DNA of 64,000 nucleotides from Bacteroidales bacterium (GTDB taxonomy: Bacteria; Bacteroidota; Bacteroidia; Bacteroidales; F082): positions 83,810 to 147,809 of the forward strand of contig JANQGJ010000022.1 in NCBI GenBank assembly GCA_028277395.1, read 5' to 3'. How positions within the stretch are numbered: the first letter of the stretch is position 1; each line of letters begins with the position of its first letter. The notes under the pieces are model-generated. The model ran no database searches. It had not been told where the DNA came from and saw only the letters and a program-made list of their open reading frames with translations. Position numbers and translations under genes: made by a program. Below, in pieces: positions 36,173 through 44,050 of the stretch.

Positions 36173-36757
36173 TTAACTACCATTTCTCTGAAATACGATG
36201 AATAATTCCCTTCCCATACGTGGGACAATTGAATTTCGGGCTGTTTCAAAAACCAGGAAATCAAAATAAGGTTTGAACAGCTCCATATATTCTTCACTTG
36301 TCCCTCCAAAAGGAGGTCCCGTAAATTCAAACTCATGATTAAACAGCAAGCCCACAAGTTTACCGCTGTCGATCAGTAGGTTGCATATCTGTTTGGCATA
36401 TTGTATTCGAAGAGGCCGTAGTAATGAACTAAAAAAAGTTTGTTCAACTATAAGGTCATACTTATTGAAATGATCAAAAAAATCTTCTATAATAATTTGT
36501 TCCGTGGGAAACCATGGACATCTTACTTTAAACTCCTTTATGGCATTTTCTGAATAATCAAGAATATATACATTCCTAAATCCTGAATTATACAGGTATT
36601 CTGCTTCCCAGCCTTTACCTGAACCCGGTATAAGTATTTTAATGCTTTTGTCAGTTACTTTATCAAAATACTCTTTTATGGGAGTTGAAACATGTCCAAT
36701 ATCCCAACCGGTTTGCTTAGCAAAGTAACGTTCATTCCAATATTGCCTGTCTGGCAT
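36173..36757 (-). CDS. TPMT-like SAM-dependent methyltransferase
   Basis: The 194-residue protein begins at 36757 with MPDRQYWNERYFAKQTGWDI, which fits the thiopurine S-methyltransferase superfamily start; a longer frame running back into the peptidase gene is not supported. Motif I is ILIPGSGKGWEAEYLYNSG, with IEDFF and the acidic DLIVEQTFF following, and FGGTSEEYMELFKPYF is the typical C-terminal motif. It probably methylates small thiol, chalcogen or halide substrates. It starts 19 bases after the peptidase stop on the same strand. Confidence 0.85.
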   Translation of the reverse strand: MPDRQYWNERYFAKQTGWDIGHVSTPIKEYFDKVTDKSIKILIPGSGKGWEAEYLYNSGFRNVYILDYSENAIKEFKVRCPWFPTEQIIIEDFFDHFNKYDLIVEQTFFSSLLRPLRIQYAKQICNLLIDSGKLVGLLFNHEFEFTGPPFGGTSEEYMELFKPYFDFLVFETARNSIVPRMGRELFIVFQRNGS

Positions 36758-36776
36758 ACCTGAATATTTTTTACCG

Positions 36777-38177
36777 TTAATTCTCAGGAGCAAACATTGG
36801 GTCCCAGGGTGGCAACAGCAGAGGTTCCTGATCAAGTATTTTAATTACATCACTATCAACATACTTCTTATGAATTACAAGTCTGAACATATATTCATCA
36901 AACCAGCGGTCAGTCATTGTGAGGTAACCCTTATTACCTTTATCTGCTCCCCAGCTATTTTCCAATAACCATTTATCAACTGACCCGTCTGGCAATATAT
37001 TTACACCAACGAGTGCCATTCCATGGGTTGAACCGCTTTCAAATGTTTCAATTCGCTGTGTTTTGTCCATACCAAATTCAACTCCCATCAGATCATCATA
37101 ATTATAATTATCCAGATCCAGAATTCCGCTCTTAACATTTAACTGTTTGCCTACATCACATGAAAAATACATTCCTTCGTTTCCAAGGATTGATTTCTTT
37201 GCAAACTCTTTTATTCTTTCGTTTGGAAGATTTATATACTTCCAGTTAGCACCTTCTACCAGGTTCCTGTCATATTGCACTTCATACAATTTGTTATACT
37301 CCCTGGCAGGATCATTCATGAACATTATATATTCATTTAAGTCAATCCCGATAAGCTCCTCATAAAACTGTTTCGGAGTATATATTACTGCATCACTAAT
37401 ATTTCCATCTTTATCCTTTGTTTGCCATACAAACTCTGTTGGAGGTTCGCCTAGACTGAGAACGAGTATTCTGTAAATCTCACTTAGCATCTCCAGTTTG
37501 GCTTTTTGCTTGGCCTCTTCATTCATCCTTGAATTGGCAATTGCCCTCATTCGTAAACCATCTTCACGCAATTTTCTGCGTAGTAGTCGCGACATCATTG
37601 ATGTTTTTTCACTTTGATAGGTATCAGGCATAGCAGTTGAAGGAACCAGTCCGTATTTCATAACATTATCAGCAAAAGTTGTCCACTGGCCTCCATCTCC
37701 GATCGGATTTTTAAACAACCATTCTACCTCCCTGTCATTAAGTGGTTTATTTGCTGTAGCTCTTGCTATCTCAAGGAACAGATTTGCCTTCTCAAACTGG
37801 TCCCAAAAGAAGTTATATGTTTGTGAAAACTCGAAATCGGAAAGATTGTATTTTTCCTGTACCATAGGTCGGATTGTGTTCAATCCTGTGTATAACCAAC
37901 ATCTTCCTGATGATTTCTGATTTGTGATACCATTAACCTCAACTTTATTCGAAAAATAATGATTTATTGCGCCATCATTGCTTCTAGATTCAGCAAGTTT
38001 TTTAATATCATTGTGAGTTATAGCATTCATCAATGCTACATCTGTAGGCGTCTTTTTAAAAGATGACATTATAGTTTTGATATCTTTTTCGCTTAACTTA
38101 CCCTTTACATCCTGAGCATAAATAAATGATGTTCCTGTTACTAATAAACTTAAAACTAATGTTAATAATCTTTTCAT
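36777..38177 (-). CDS. secreted C1-family aminopeptidase (bleomycin hydrolase/PepC-like)
   Basis: The 466-residue cysteine peptidase has a signal peptide (1-21, ending FIYAQ), unlike typical cytoplasmic PepC. The oxyanion Gln87 and nucleophile Cys93 (NQKSSGRCWLYTGLN), His385 (GSTHGMALVG) and Asn407 (LLENSWGADKGNKGY) are all present, so it should be active. The PepC group forms hexamers that cut N-terminal residues. Export suggests peptide degradation in the periplasm or outside the cell. It lies 13 bases after the SUI1-domain gene on the same strand. Confidence 0.92.
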   Translation of the reverse strand: MKRLLTLVLSLLVTGTSFIYAQDVKGKLSEKDIKTIMSSFKKTPTDVALMNAITHNDIKKLAESRSNDGAINHYFSNKVEVNGITNQKSSGRCWLYTGLNTIRPMVQEKYNLSDFEFSQTYNFFWDQFEKANLFLEIARATANKPLNDREVEWLFKNPIGDGGQWTTFADNVMKYGLVPSTAMPDTYQSEKTSMMSRLLRRKLREDGLRMRAIANSRMNEEAKQKAKLEMLSEIYRILVLSLGEPPTEFVWQTKDKDGNISDAVIYTPKQFYEELIGIDLNEYIMFMNDPAREYNKLYEVQYDRNLVEGANWKYINLPNERIKEFAKKSILGNEGMYFSCDVGKQLNVKSGILDLDNYNYDDLMGVEFGMDKTQRIETFESGSTHGMALVGVNILPDGSVDKWLLENSWGADKGNKGYLTMTDRWFDEYMFRLVIHKKYVDSDVIKILDQEPLLLPPWDPMFAPEN

Positions 38178-38190
38178 TCTATAATTTTTT

Positions 38191-38529
38191 TCAACCTTTC
38201 AATTTATATTGATAACCCATACCTGCCAGAATATCAGCAACTTTTGCCTTGAAATCTCCCTGGATAAGGATTTCTCCGTTTTTTACCGATCCACCTACAC
38301 CACATTTGGATTTTAAAACTTTTCCAAGTTCCTTTATTGCATCATCTGATCCTACAAAACCTGTAATAAGGGTAACTTTTTTACCCTTTCTTTGCTTTTT
38401 ATCCAGACTAACATACAAACTCTGATCTTTTGGCTCAGGAGTCAGAGCTTCATCATCATACTCCTCCCAATCATTAAAATCAGGATTAGTAGAATAGACT
38501 ATATTCGATCTTTTAAATTTTGCCGACAT
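38191..38529 (-). CDS. SUI1/YciH-domain translation factor
   Basis: The 112-residue protein has a disordered N-terminal half (ending LDKKQRKGKKV) and a SUI1 domain (about 45-112) with VTLITGFVGSDDAIKELGKVL, given here by its core TLITGFVGSDDAIKEL, then KCGVGGSVKNGEILIQGD. The CGVGGSVK loop is diagnostic of eIF1/YciH. Bacterial YciH contributes to start-codon fidelity. Its ATG overlaps the end of the lipid kinase gene by 17 bases, so translation is coupled. Confidence 0.93.
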   Translation of the reverse strand: MSAKFKRSNIVYSTNPDFNDWEEYDDEALTPEPKDQSLYVSLDKKQRKGKKVTLITGFVGSDDAIKELGKVLKSKCGVGGSVKNGEILIQGDFKAKVADILAGMGYQYKLKG

Positions 38530-39409
38530 TTTTTTTATCTAAAATTATTTTCAAAGATAATGGGTTTACCCTTATATCAAGTTTGTTTTCCATTAATATC
38601 GGTTCTCCATCAATATTTACCATATCCTCATTTTCTCTTGTAACACTTATCCTTCCAGCCTTAACAATTTGAATATCTGATGACTTACCAATTTTTTTGG
38701 AAAACAATAACATAGCAATCCGTGGTAAACTGAGAAATTTTGGTTTTCTAACAATACATACATCCAATAAACCATCTGTTAAACAGGCTGATGGGGCAAT
38801 GGTGGTACTATATCCAAATTGATTCGAATTAGCAAAAGCAATAAACAAAGCCTTATGATCTGATTTTGGTTTATCATTAAAAGATAATGTATAATTCCCT
38901 AAATTATACCTGAAATACTCGTTAATAATAAGATTAAAGTAACCTGTAAAACCTCGTGTTTTACCCTTTGCGAACTTATCAGCGATCATGGCATCGAATC
39001 CTATGCCTGCTATACTGGTAAAAAATTTGTTGTTAATTGTTGCAGTGTCAATTTTGGTAACAATGGAATTACTAATAATTTCAACTGACTTTTTAATATT
39101 TCTGGGGATACCCAGATGACGGGCAAGTCCATTACCAGATCCCAGAGGAACTATTCCAAGGATCGTATTGGTATTTACCAGTTGAGATGCAATCTCATTA
39201 ACTGTTCCATCACCTCCAACGGCAACTACAACATCCATATTATCAACAACAGCTTCTTTGCTAAGTTCTATGGCATGACCGGCATATTTACTATACATAA
39301 TCGAAACATCATGATTTTGCAAATCGATCTGTTTGCTGATAGCTTTTCTGATATTTTCGGTTTTCTTTTTACCGGAATTTGGATTAATGATAAACAGTAT
39401 CCTCTTCAT
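38513..39409 (-). CDS. diacylglycerol/lipid kinase family protein (YegS/BmrU-like)
   Basis: The 298-residue protein has the NAD-kinase-like lipid kinase motifs: NPNSGKK at residue 9, VVVAVGGDGTVNEIASQL near 62, PLGSGNGLARHLGIP near 90 and a SIAGIGFDA motif. The C-terminal beta-sandwich ends in INIDGEPILMEN-like residues (VNIDGEPIL). It phosphorylates diacylglycerol or a similar lipid at the membrane. It overlaps the YciH gene by 17 bases and lies 28 bases after a small lipoprotein gene. Confidence 0.92.
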   Translation of the reverse strand: MKRILFIINPNSGKKKTENIRKAISKQIDLQNHDVSIMYSKYAGHAIELSKEAVVDNMDVVVAVGGDGTVNEIASQLVNTNTILGIVPLGSGNGLARHLGIPRNIKKSVEIISNSIVTKIDTATINNKFFTSIAGIGFDAMIADKFAKGKTRGFTGYFNLIINEYFRYNLGNYTLSFNDKPKSDHKALFIAFANSNQFGYSTTIAPSACLTDGLLDVCIVRKPKFLSLPRIAMLLFSKKIGKSSDIQIVKAGRISVTRENEDMVNIDGEPILMENKLDIRVNPLSLKIILDKKNVGKI

Positions 39410-39437
39410 AACCTGAGGTAAGAGATTTCAACAATAA

Positions 39438-39791
39438 CTACTTTCCGGCAACTACTTTAACTACCCTAACCTTTTCTTCAGCAGAAACACCACTTTCATC
39501 GGTCACGTTGTAAACAACGTTATATTCACCAATATTAGCAACATCCACATTATCTGTCACCACAATTGAGGCTGTAAGATCAATTGTATCCCCTGCAGGA
39601 GTAACATCGAAAGCTATTACCCCGGCATCTTCATAAGGAACATCCTTGGCCCAGTAAGCAGGATTAAAACCTAATAATACTATCTCAGGTACTGTTCCAT
39701 CACCAGTATCATCTTTTTTACAAGCGGACAATATCATAAAAACGACAAGGGATGTTAGTAAGGTAAAGAAAATGCTTTTTCTCATATTCAA
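39438..39791 (-). CDS. small lipoprotein with DUF5011-like domain
   Basis: The 117-residue protein has a lipoprotein signal peptide with lipobox ILSAC and then KKDDTGDGTVP. One Ig-like domain follows, with LLGFNPAYWAKDVPYEDAGV, given here by its core NPAYWAKDVPYEDAG, and IGEYNVVYNVTDESG, which is the DUF5011 pattern of repeats often found on surface proteins. It is the first gene of the leftward block, with an exact -7 element 28 bases upstream. It may be an adhesin-like or structural lipoprotein; no partner is evident. Confidence 0.8.
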   Translation of the reverse strand: MNMRKSIFFTLLTSLVVFMILSACKKDDTGDGTVPEIVLLGFNPAYWAKDVPYEDAGVIAFDVTPAGDTIDLTASIVVTDNVDVANIGEYNVVYNVTDESGVSAEEKVRVVKVVAGK

Positions 39792-39818
39792 ATTTTATTT
39801 GATGGTTAATGAATAACG

Positions 39819-39826
39819 CAAATTTA
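39819..39826 (-). promoter_or_regulatory. -7 promoter element of the leftward block
   Basis: The minus strand reads TAAATTTG, an exact TAnnTTTG match, 27 bases before the start at 39791. It could drive up to eight genes to 33266. Confidence 0.6.
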
Positions 39827-39949
39827 AGCAATTTCAGATGTAATGGTGTCAAAAAATATCATAAGACCAATACAATGTAGTCAACCTAAAAAGTCTTTGA
39901 TACAGTTGTTTTAACAGTTAGTTAACCATTTTTATACCTTATTTCTGGT

Positions 39950-39957
39950 TATTTTTG
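39950..39957 (+). promoter_or_regulatory. -7 promoter element of the M23 peptidase gene
   Basis: TATTTTTG matches TAnnTTTG, 27 bases before the ATG at 39985; it shows that the upstream TTG at 39955 is not the start. Two TTAAC hexamers 11 bases apart lie at 39911 and 39922. Confidence 0.65.
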
Positions 39958-39984
39958 CCATACATAAACTTAATTACACATAAT

Positions 39985-41721
39985 ATGTTGAGAGGAATTC
40001 ACCTGTCTTTTATATTTATTACCCTGTTTTTTAATACACTGATATCTCAGAATAACGATCTTAAGGACGTAGATTTTGTTTTACCGGTAGATATTCCGGT
40101 TTATTTATCGGGTACATTCGGTGAACTACGGTCCAATCATTTCCATTCAGGTATTGATATTAAAACTCAGGGAACAGAAGGAAAAGTAATCAGATCGATA
40201 GGTGATGGCTGGATAAGCAGAATTAGAATCTCAACATCTGGATATGGAAAGGCTATTTACATTACTCATCCGGGAGGGTATGTATCGGTTTACGGACATT
40301 TACAAAGGTTTAGTGATTCAATTCAAAGAGTAGTTGTTGAAGATCAATATGAAAAAGAAAGCTTCAAAACTCAAATGTTCTTCGACAAAGGTGAATGGCC
40401 TGTACAAAAAGGAGAAATAATTGCATATTCAGGTAATACCGGAGGATCTCTTGGACCACATCTGCATTTTGAGATCCGTGATGAAAAAACCCAGCATCCT
40501 CTTAATCCCTTATTGTTTGATTTTGTGAAAGTAAAGGACTTCTATCGTCCGAAAATAACTCAGATGGCTGTTTATCCTGTTGACGAAACTTCAACAATTA
40601 ACGGAGCAAATGACACAAGTTTTTTTGATTTATCAGGGTGGGGAGAAGGACATAAGATCAAAGGTGATTCTGTTATTAAGATCTCAGGAAGGGTATCCTT
40701 TGGTATTGGAACGTATGACCTAATGAATAATGTATCAAATAAGAATGGTGTTGCCGGTGTTAAGATGTTTCTTGACACAACCCTGATTTTTGAACTTTAC
40801 ATGGACAGGCTTTCTTTCAACACAACAAGATATATAAATAGTTTAATTGACTATCCATACTACACCAGGTCTAAAAAAAGGCTTATAAGGACTCAGATAG
40901 ACACGAATAATATGCTGGGTAATTATGTACATGTACAAAAAAATGGAATAATAGAGCTTACAGACACATTATTGCATACCGTAAATTACGAAATAAGGGA
41001 TATATATAACAATGTATCAAAGCTATCATTTAAAATTGTTGCTGATACCAGTAAAACCATACCTAATAATAATGTTCCATCTGACAGTAGTTTTACCGGC
41101 TTTTTCAAATATTCTGTTAAGAATGATATTAAACGAGATAGTTTTAATGTAGTTTTCCCTGCTAACTCATTTTATCAGTCTTTCATGTTTAGATTTGATG
41201 AAACAGATTGTGACAGTTGTTTGTTTTCAAAGGTTTACATGCTCCATCACCAATCCATCCCGGTTCATAAATATTTTAAGATCAAAATGGTAACCCGTCA
41301 ACACCATGATAGTCTGTCAGAGAAATTATATATTGGCTATTCTGCTGATAATAAGGACTTCAGCTATGTTAACTCTGAATTCGATAATCAATTATTGACC
41401 TCAAGATCCAGAAAACTGGGATACTATAAAATACTGGCAGATACAGTTTTACCACAAATAGTACCATTAAATTTCAGTGATAAAAAATCTGTTTCAAATC
41501 AGAATAATCTAAAATTAAAGATCAGTGATAGTAAGACAGGGGTAAAAAACTACAGGGCAATGTTAAACGACAAGTGGATTCTTATGGAATATGATCCAAA
41601 AAAAGACCTTTTGACATACAATTTTGACAGCAGAATGACTGCCGGTAAGAACTCATTTCACATAATTGTTGAAGATATGGTTGGTAATTCAGCAGAGTAC
41701 AAATGCATTCTATATTACTGA
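39985..41721 (+). CDS. M23-family peptidoglycan endopeptidase
   Basis: The 578-residue protein starts at 39985 (MLRGIHLSFI) with a signal peptide ending near LISQN. An LytM/M23 domain lies at about residues 25-180: FHSGIDIKTQG supplies His and Asp, and PHLHFEIRDE the second His pair. These bind the Zn of peptidases that cut peptide cross-bridges in the cell wall. The C-terminal 400 residues form beta-rich domains without recognised names. The catalytic residues are intact, so it is probably active. Confidence 0.9.
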   Translation: MLRGIHLSFIFITLFFNTLISQNNDLKDVDFVLPVDIPVYLSGTFGELRSNHFHSGIDIKTQGTEGKVIRSIGDGWISRIRISTSGYGKAIYITHPGGYVSVYGHLQRFSDSIQRVVVEDQYEKESFKTQMFFDKGEWPVQKGEIIAYSGNTGGSLGPHLHFEIRDEKTQHPLNPLLFDFVKVKDFYRPKITQMAVYPVDETSTINGANDTSFFDLSGWGEGHKIKGDSVIKISGRVSFGIGTYDLMNNVSNKNGVAGVKMFLDTTLIFELYMDRLSFNTTRYINSLIDYPYYTRSKKRLIRTQIDTNNMLGNYVHVQKNGIIELTDTLLHTVNYEIRDIYNNVSKLSFKIVADTSKTIPNNNVPSDSSFTGFFKYSVKNDIKRDSFNVVFPANSFYQSFMFRFDETDCDSCLFSKVYMLHHQSIPVHKYFKIKMVTRQHHDSLSEKLYIGYSADNKDFSYVNSEFDNQLLTSRSRKLGYYKILADTVLPQIVPLNFSDKKSVSNQNNLKLKISDSKTGVKNYRAMLNDKWILMEYDPKKDLLTYNFDSRMTAGKNSFHIIVEDMVGNSAEYKCILYY

Positions 41722-41731
41722 TTCTGAATTA

Positions 41732-42223
41732 TTAAACTTTGAACCAGGTAGCCTCCATCCTTTCACTTCTTCCTTTACAATTGTCAGACTCCTTTTTCAA
41801 AGTAAGTTCCTCTTTTACATCAAGTTTGAAATTGTAAACTCCCGGCGTAATACTACATTCCGAATCCTGATTTGTATTAACAAAAGTAATTTTATCATTA
41901 CCTATTACTATTGAACCAGATGCTACAACTGAACTTTCAACATTTGGTAATTCAATCGTATATTTACGACCGGTGATAGTTAGCATTGCGCCATCATCAT
42001 AACTCACCCAAGTACCATCAAGCGATACTTTAGGTTGAACAATCTCCGTTTTATCAACTTTCTCAGGTTCAACAGTATTCACTACCTCACTGTTGGAATC
42101 GGTATCTATGACCAGGTAAGTGATTACGTAAGATAGTATTGCCAAAACAATAACTATTGTAAAAAAAATCACAAATGAATTTTTACTCTGCTTTTTTTTC
42201 TTATTGTATTTCCTTTTCGCCAT
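41732..42223 (-). CDS. membrane-anchored protein with lipocalin-like domain
   Basis: The 163-residue product begins at 42223 with MAKRKYNKKKKQSKNSF, a basic cytoplasmic tail, then one membrane segment (about 18-40) and an acidic linker. The C-terminal domain (about 75-163) begins LDGTWVSYDDGAMLTITG and resembles small lipocalin-like beta barrels. An earlier in-frame ATG at 42268 would lie upstream of the inferred transcription start. It converges with the M23 gene, 10 bases apart. Function is unknown. Confidence 0.72.
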   Translation of the reverse strand: MAKRKYNKKKKQSKNSFVIFFTIVIVLAILSYVITYLVIDTDSNSEVVNTVEPEKVDKTEIVQPKVSLDGTWVSYDDGAMLTITGRKYTIELPNVESSVVASGSIVIGNDKITFVNTNQDSECSITPGVYNFKLDVKEELTLKKESDNCKGRSERMEATWFKV

Positions 42224-42270
42224 TGCTAAATTCAAATATCCGAGTTTATAAAATAATAATAATGTCAATT

Positions 42271-42278
42271 CAAAGGTA
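42271..42278 (-). promoter_or_regulatory. -7 promoter element of the membrane-anchored protein
   Basis: The minus strand reads TACCTTTG, an exact TAnnTTTG match and identical to the guaA element on the other strand, 19 bases away. Transcription would begin near 42266, favouring the start at 42223. Confidence 0.65.
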
Positions 42279-42297
42279 GTAAATTATAAATCTTATC

Positions 42298-42305
42298 TAC
42301 CTTTG
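42298..42305 (+). promoter_or_regulatory. -7 promoter element of guaA
   Basis: TACCTTTG matches TAnnTTTG and ends only four bases before the guaA ATG at 42310. The transcript should start at or within a base or two of the start codon. Confidence 0.7.
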
Positions 42306-42309
42306 CACC

Positions 42310-43839
42310 ATGAAAGAAACAATATTAATTTTAGACTTCGGATCACAATATACCCAGCTCATCGCCCGACGCGTTAGAGAACAAAACGTATACTGTGAAA
42401 TATACCCTTACAACAAGATCCCAGGATCACTATCTGATATAAAAGGAGTTATTTTGTCAGGTAGTCCGTTTTCAGTTCGTGACGAAGAAGCCCCTATTCC
42501 CGAGTTAGATCAAATTAGAGGAAAAATACCAATTCTTGGAGTTTGTTATGGTGCACAATTCCTGGCACAGTCTTCGGGAGGTGAAGTTCTACCGTCAAAA
42601 ATCCGGGAATATGGAAGAGCGAATCTAAACTATATTGATCAATCGTGTATATTGTTAAACGGGATGAGTAACAATACACAAGTCTGGATGTCTCATGGCG
42701 ATACAATACTGAAAGCACCGGATAACTTTAAGGTTACAACTAGTACTGAAAGCGTTAAAATTGCTGGTTTCAAAATTAATGGTGAAGACACATATGGTAT
42801 CCAGTTTCATCCGGAGGTATATCATACTACAGAAGGCAAAGTACTATTAAAGAACTTCTTAGTAGATATTTGCAACTGTTCTCAAACCTGGACTCCTGAT
42901 TCATTTATCGAATCAACGGTTACTTCTTTAAAGAATAAACTTGGTAATGATAAAGTTGTACTGGGATTATCCGGTGGTGTTGATTCTTCGGTTGCAGCAG
43001 TTCTGCTAAACAAAGCTATTGGAGAAAATCTTTATTGCATTTTTGTTGATAACGGCCTGCTTCGAAAAAATGAATTCAAGGATGTACTACATTCATATAA
43101 AGACATGGGACTGAACGTAAGGGGTGTTGATGCTACTGATAAATTCATAGATGCCCTTTCAGGTGTTTCTGATCCTGAGAAAAAAAGAAAGGCTATAGGT
43201 AACTCATTTATTGAAGTTTTTGATGACGAGGCTCACAAAATAAAGGATGTAGTTTGGTTGGCACAGGGTACAATTTATCCCGATGTTATTGAATCTGTAT
43301 CAGTAAAGGGACCGTCAGCAACCATAAAATCCCATCATAATGTTGGAGGTTTGCCCGATTTCATGAAATTAAAAGTTGTTGAACCTTTAAACTCACTGTT
43401 TAAAGATGAAGTTCGCCGCATAGGTAAAGCATTGGGAATGCCTTCATTTATAATTGACAGACATCCATTCCCGGGTCCGGGACTAGGAATCAGAATACTT
43501 GGAGAAGTTACCCGTGAACGGGTTAAAATTTTACAGGACGTGGATGATATTTATATCAGCAATATGAAATCCTTTGGACTATATAATGAAGTTTGGCAGG
43601 CAGCAGCCATATTACTTCCGGTCCAGTCAGTCGGGGTAATGGGTGATGAAAGGACTTATGAAAATGTAGTTGCTTTAAGGGCTGTAGAATCAACCGACGG
43701 GATGACAGCAGATTGGTCACAATTACCATATGAATATCTGTCGAAAGTATCCAGTGAGATCATTAACAAAGTATCAGGTGTTAACAGAGTTGTATATGAT
43801 ATTAGTTCCAAACCACCTGCAACAATTGAATGGGAATAG
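42310..43839 (+). CDS. guaA: GMP synthase (glutamine-hydrolysing)
   Basis: The 509-residue enzyme makes GMP from XMP, ATP and glutamine. The class I glutamine amidotransferase has nucleophile Cys79 (ILGVCYGAQ), His167 and Glu169 (IQFHPEV). The ATP-pyrophosphatase P-loop is GLSGGVDSS near residue 219, and the dimerisation domain ends KPPATIEWE. All family landmarks are present and the length is standard. The -7 box ends four bases before the ATG, so the mRNA may be leaderless. Confidence 0.98.
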   Translation: MKETILILDFGSQYTQLIARRVREQNVYCEIYPYNKIPGSLSDIKGVILSGSPFSVRDEEAPIPELDQIRGKIPILGVCYGAQFLAQSSGGEVLPSKIREYGRANLNYIDQSCILLNGMSNNTQVWMSHGDTILKAPDNFKVTTSTESVKIAGFKINGEDTYGIQFHPEVYHTTEGKVLLKNFLVDICNCSQTWTPDSFIESTVTSLKNKLGNDKVVLGLSGGVDSSVAAVLLNKAIGENLYCIFVDNGLLRKNEFKDVLHSYKDMGLNVRGVDATDKFIDALSGVSDPEKKRKAIGNSFIEVFDDEAHKIKDVVWLAQGTIYPDVIESVSVKGPSATIKSHHNVGGLPDFMKLKVVEPLNSLFKDEVRRIGKALGMPSFIIDRHPFPGPGLGIRILGEVTRERVKILQDVDDIYISNMKSFGLYNEVWQAAAILLPVQSVGVMGDERTYENVVALRAVESTDGMTADWSQLPYEYLSKVSSEIINKVSGVNRVVYDISSKPPATIEWE

Positions 43840-44018
43840 TTGCACTAATTGTGTAAAAAGGGTACTGATATAGAAAAGTGTATGTTAATGCAGCTTGTTT
43901 TAAAGTCACCGGCATAACATTCAAAGGTAAAACTCTGTCAGATATTGGTTTTAGCTTTTAATATAAAACAATCATCATAAATTAATTTGTTTTACGTTAA
44001 TAATTTGGTATTGTTTTA

Positions 44019-44026
44019 TATTTTTG
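44019..44026 (+). promoter_or_regulatory. -7 promoter element of the LysM protein
   Basis: TATTTTTG matches TAnnTTTG, 24 bases before the ATG at 44051, and excludes the in-frame TTG at 44024. Confidence 0.65.
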
Positions 44027-44050
44027 GTAGTTGGAATATCACTGTTTTTT

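Noticed and set aside
39911..39938. Possible fourth Pho-like array before the M23 gene
   Set aside because: Only two good TTAAC hexamers and a spacing of 22 rather than 20 bases to the -7 box.
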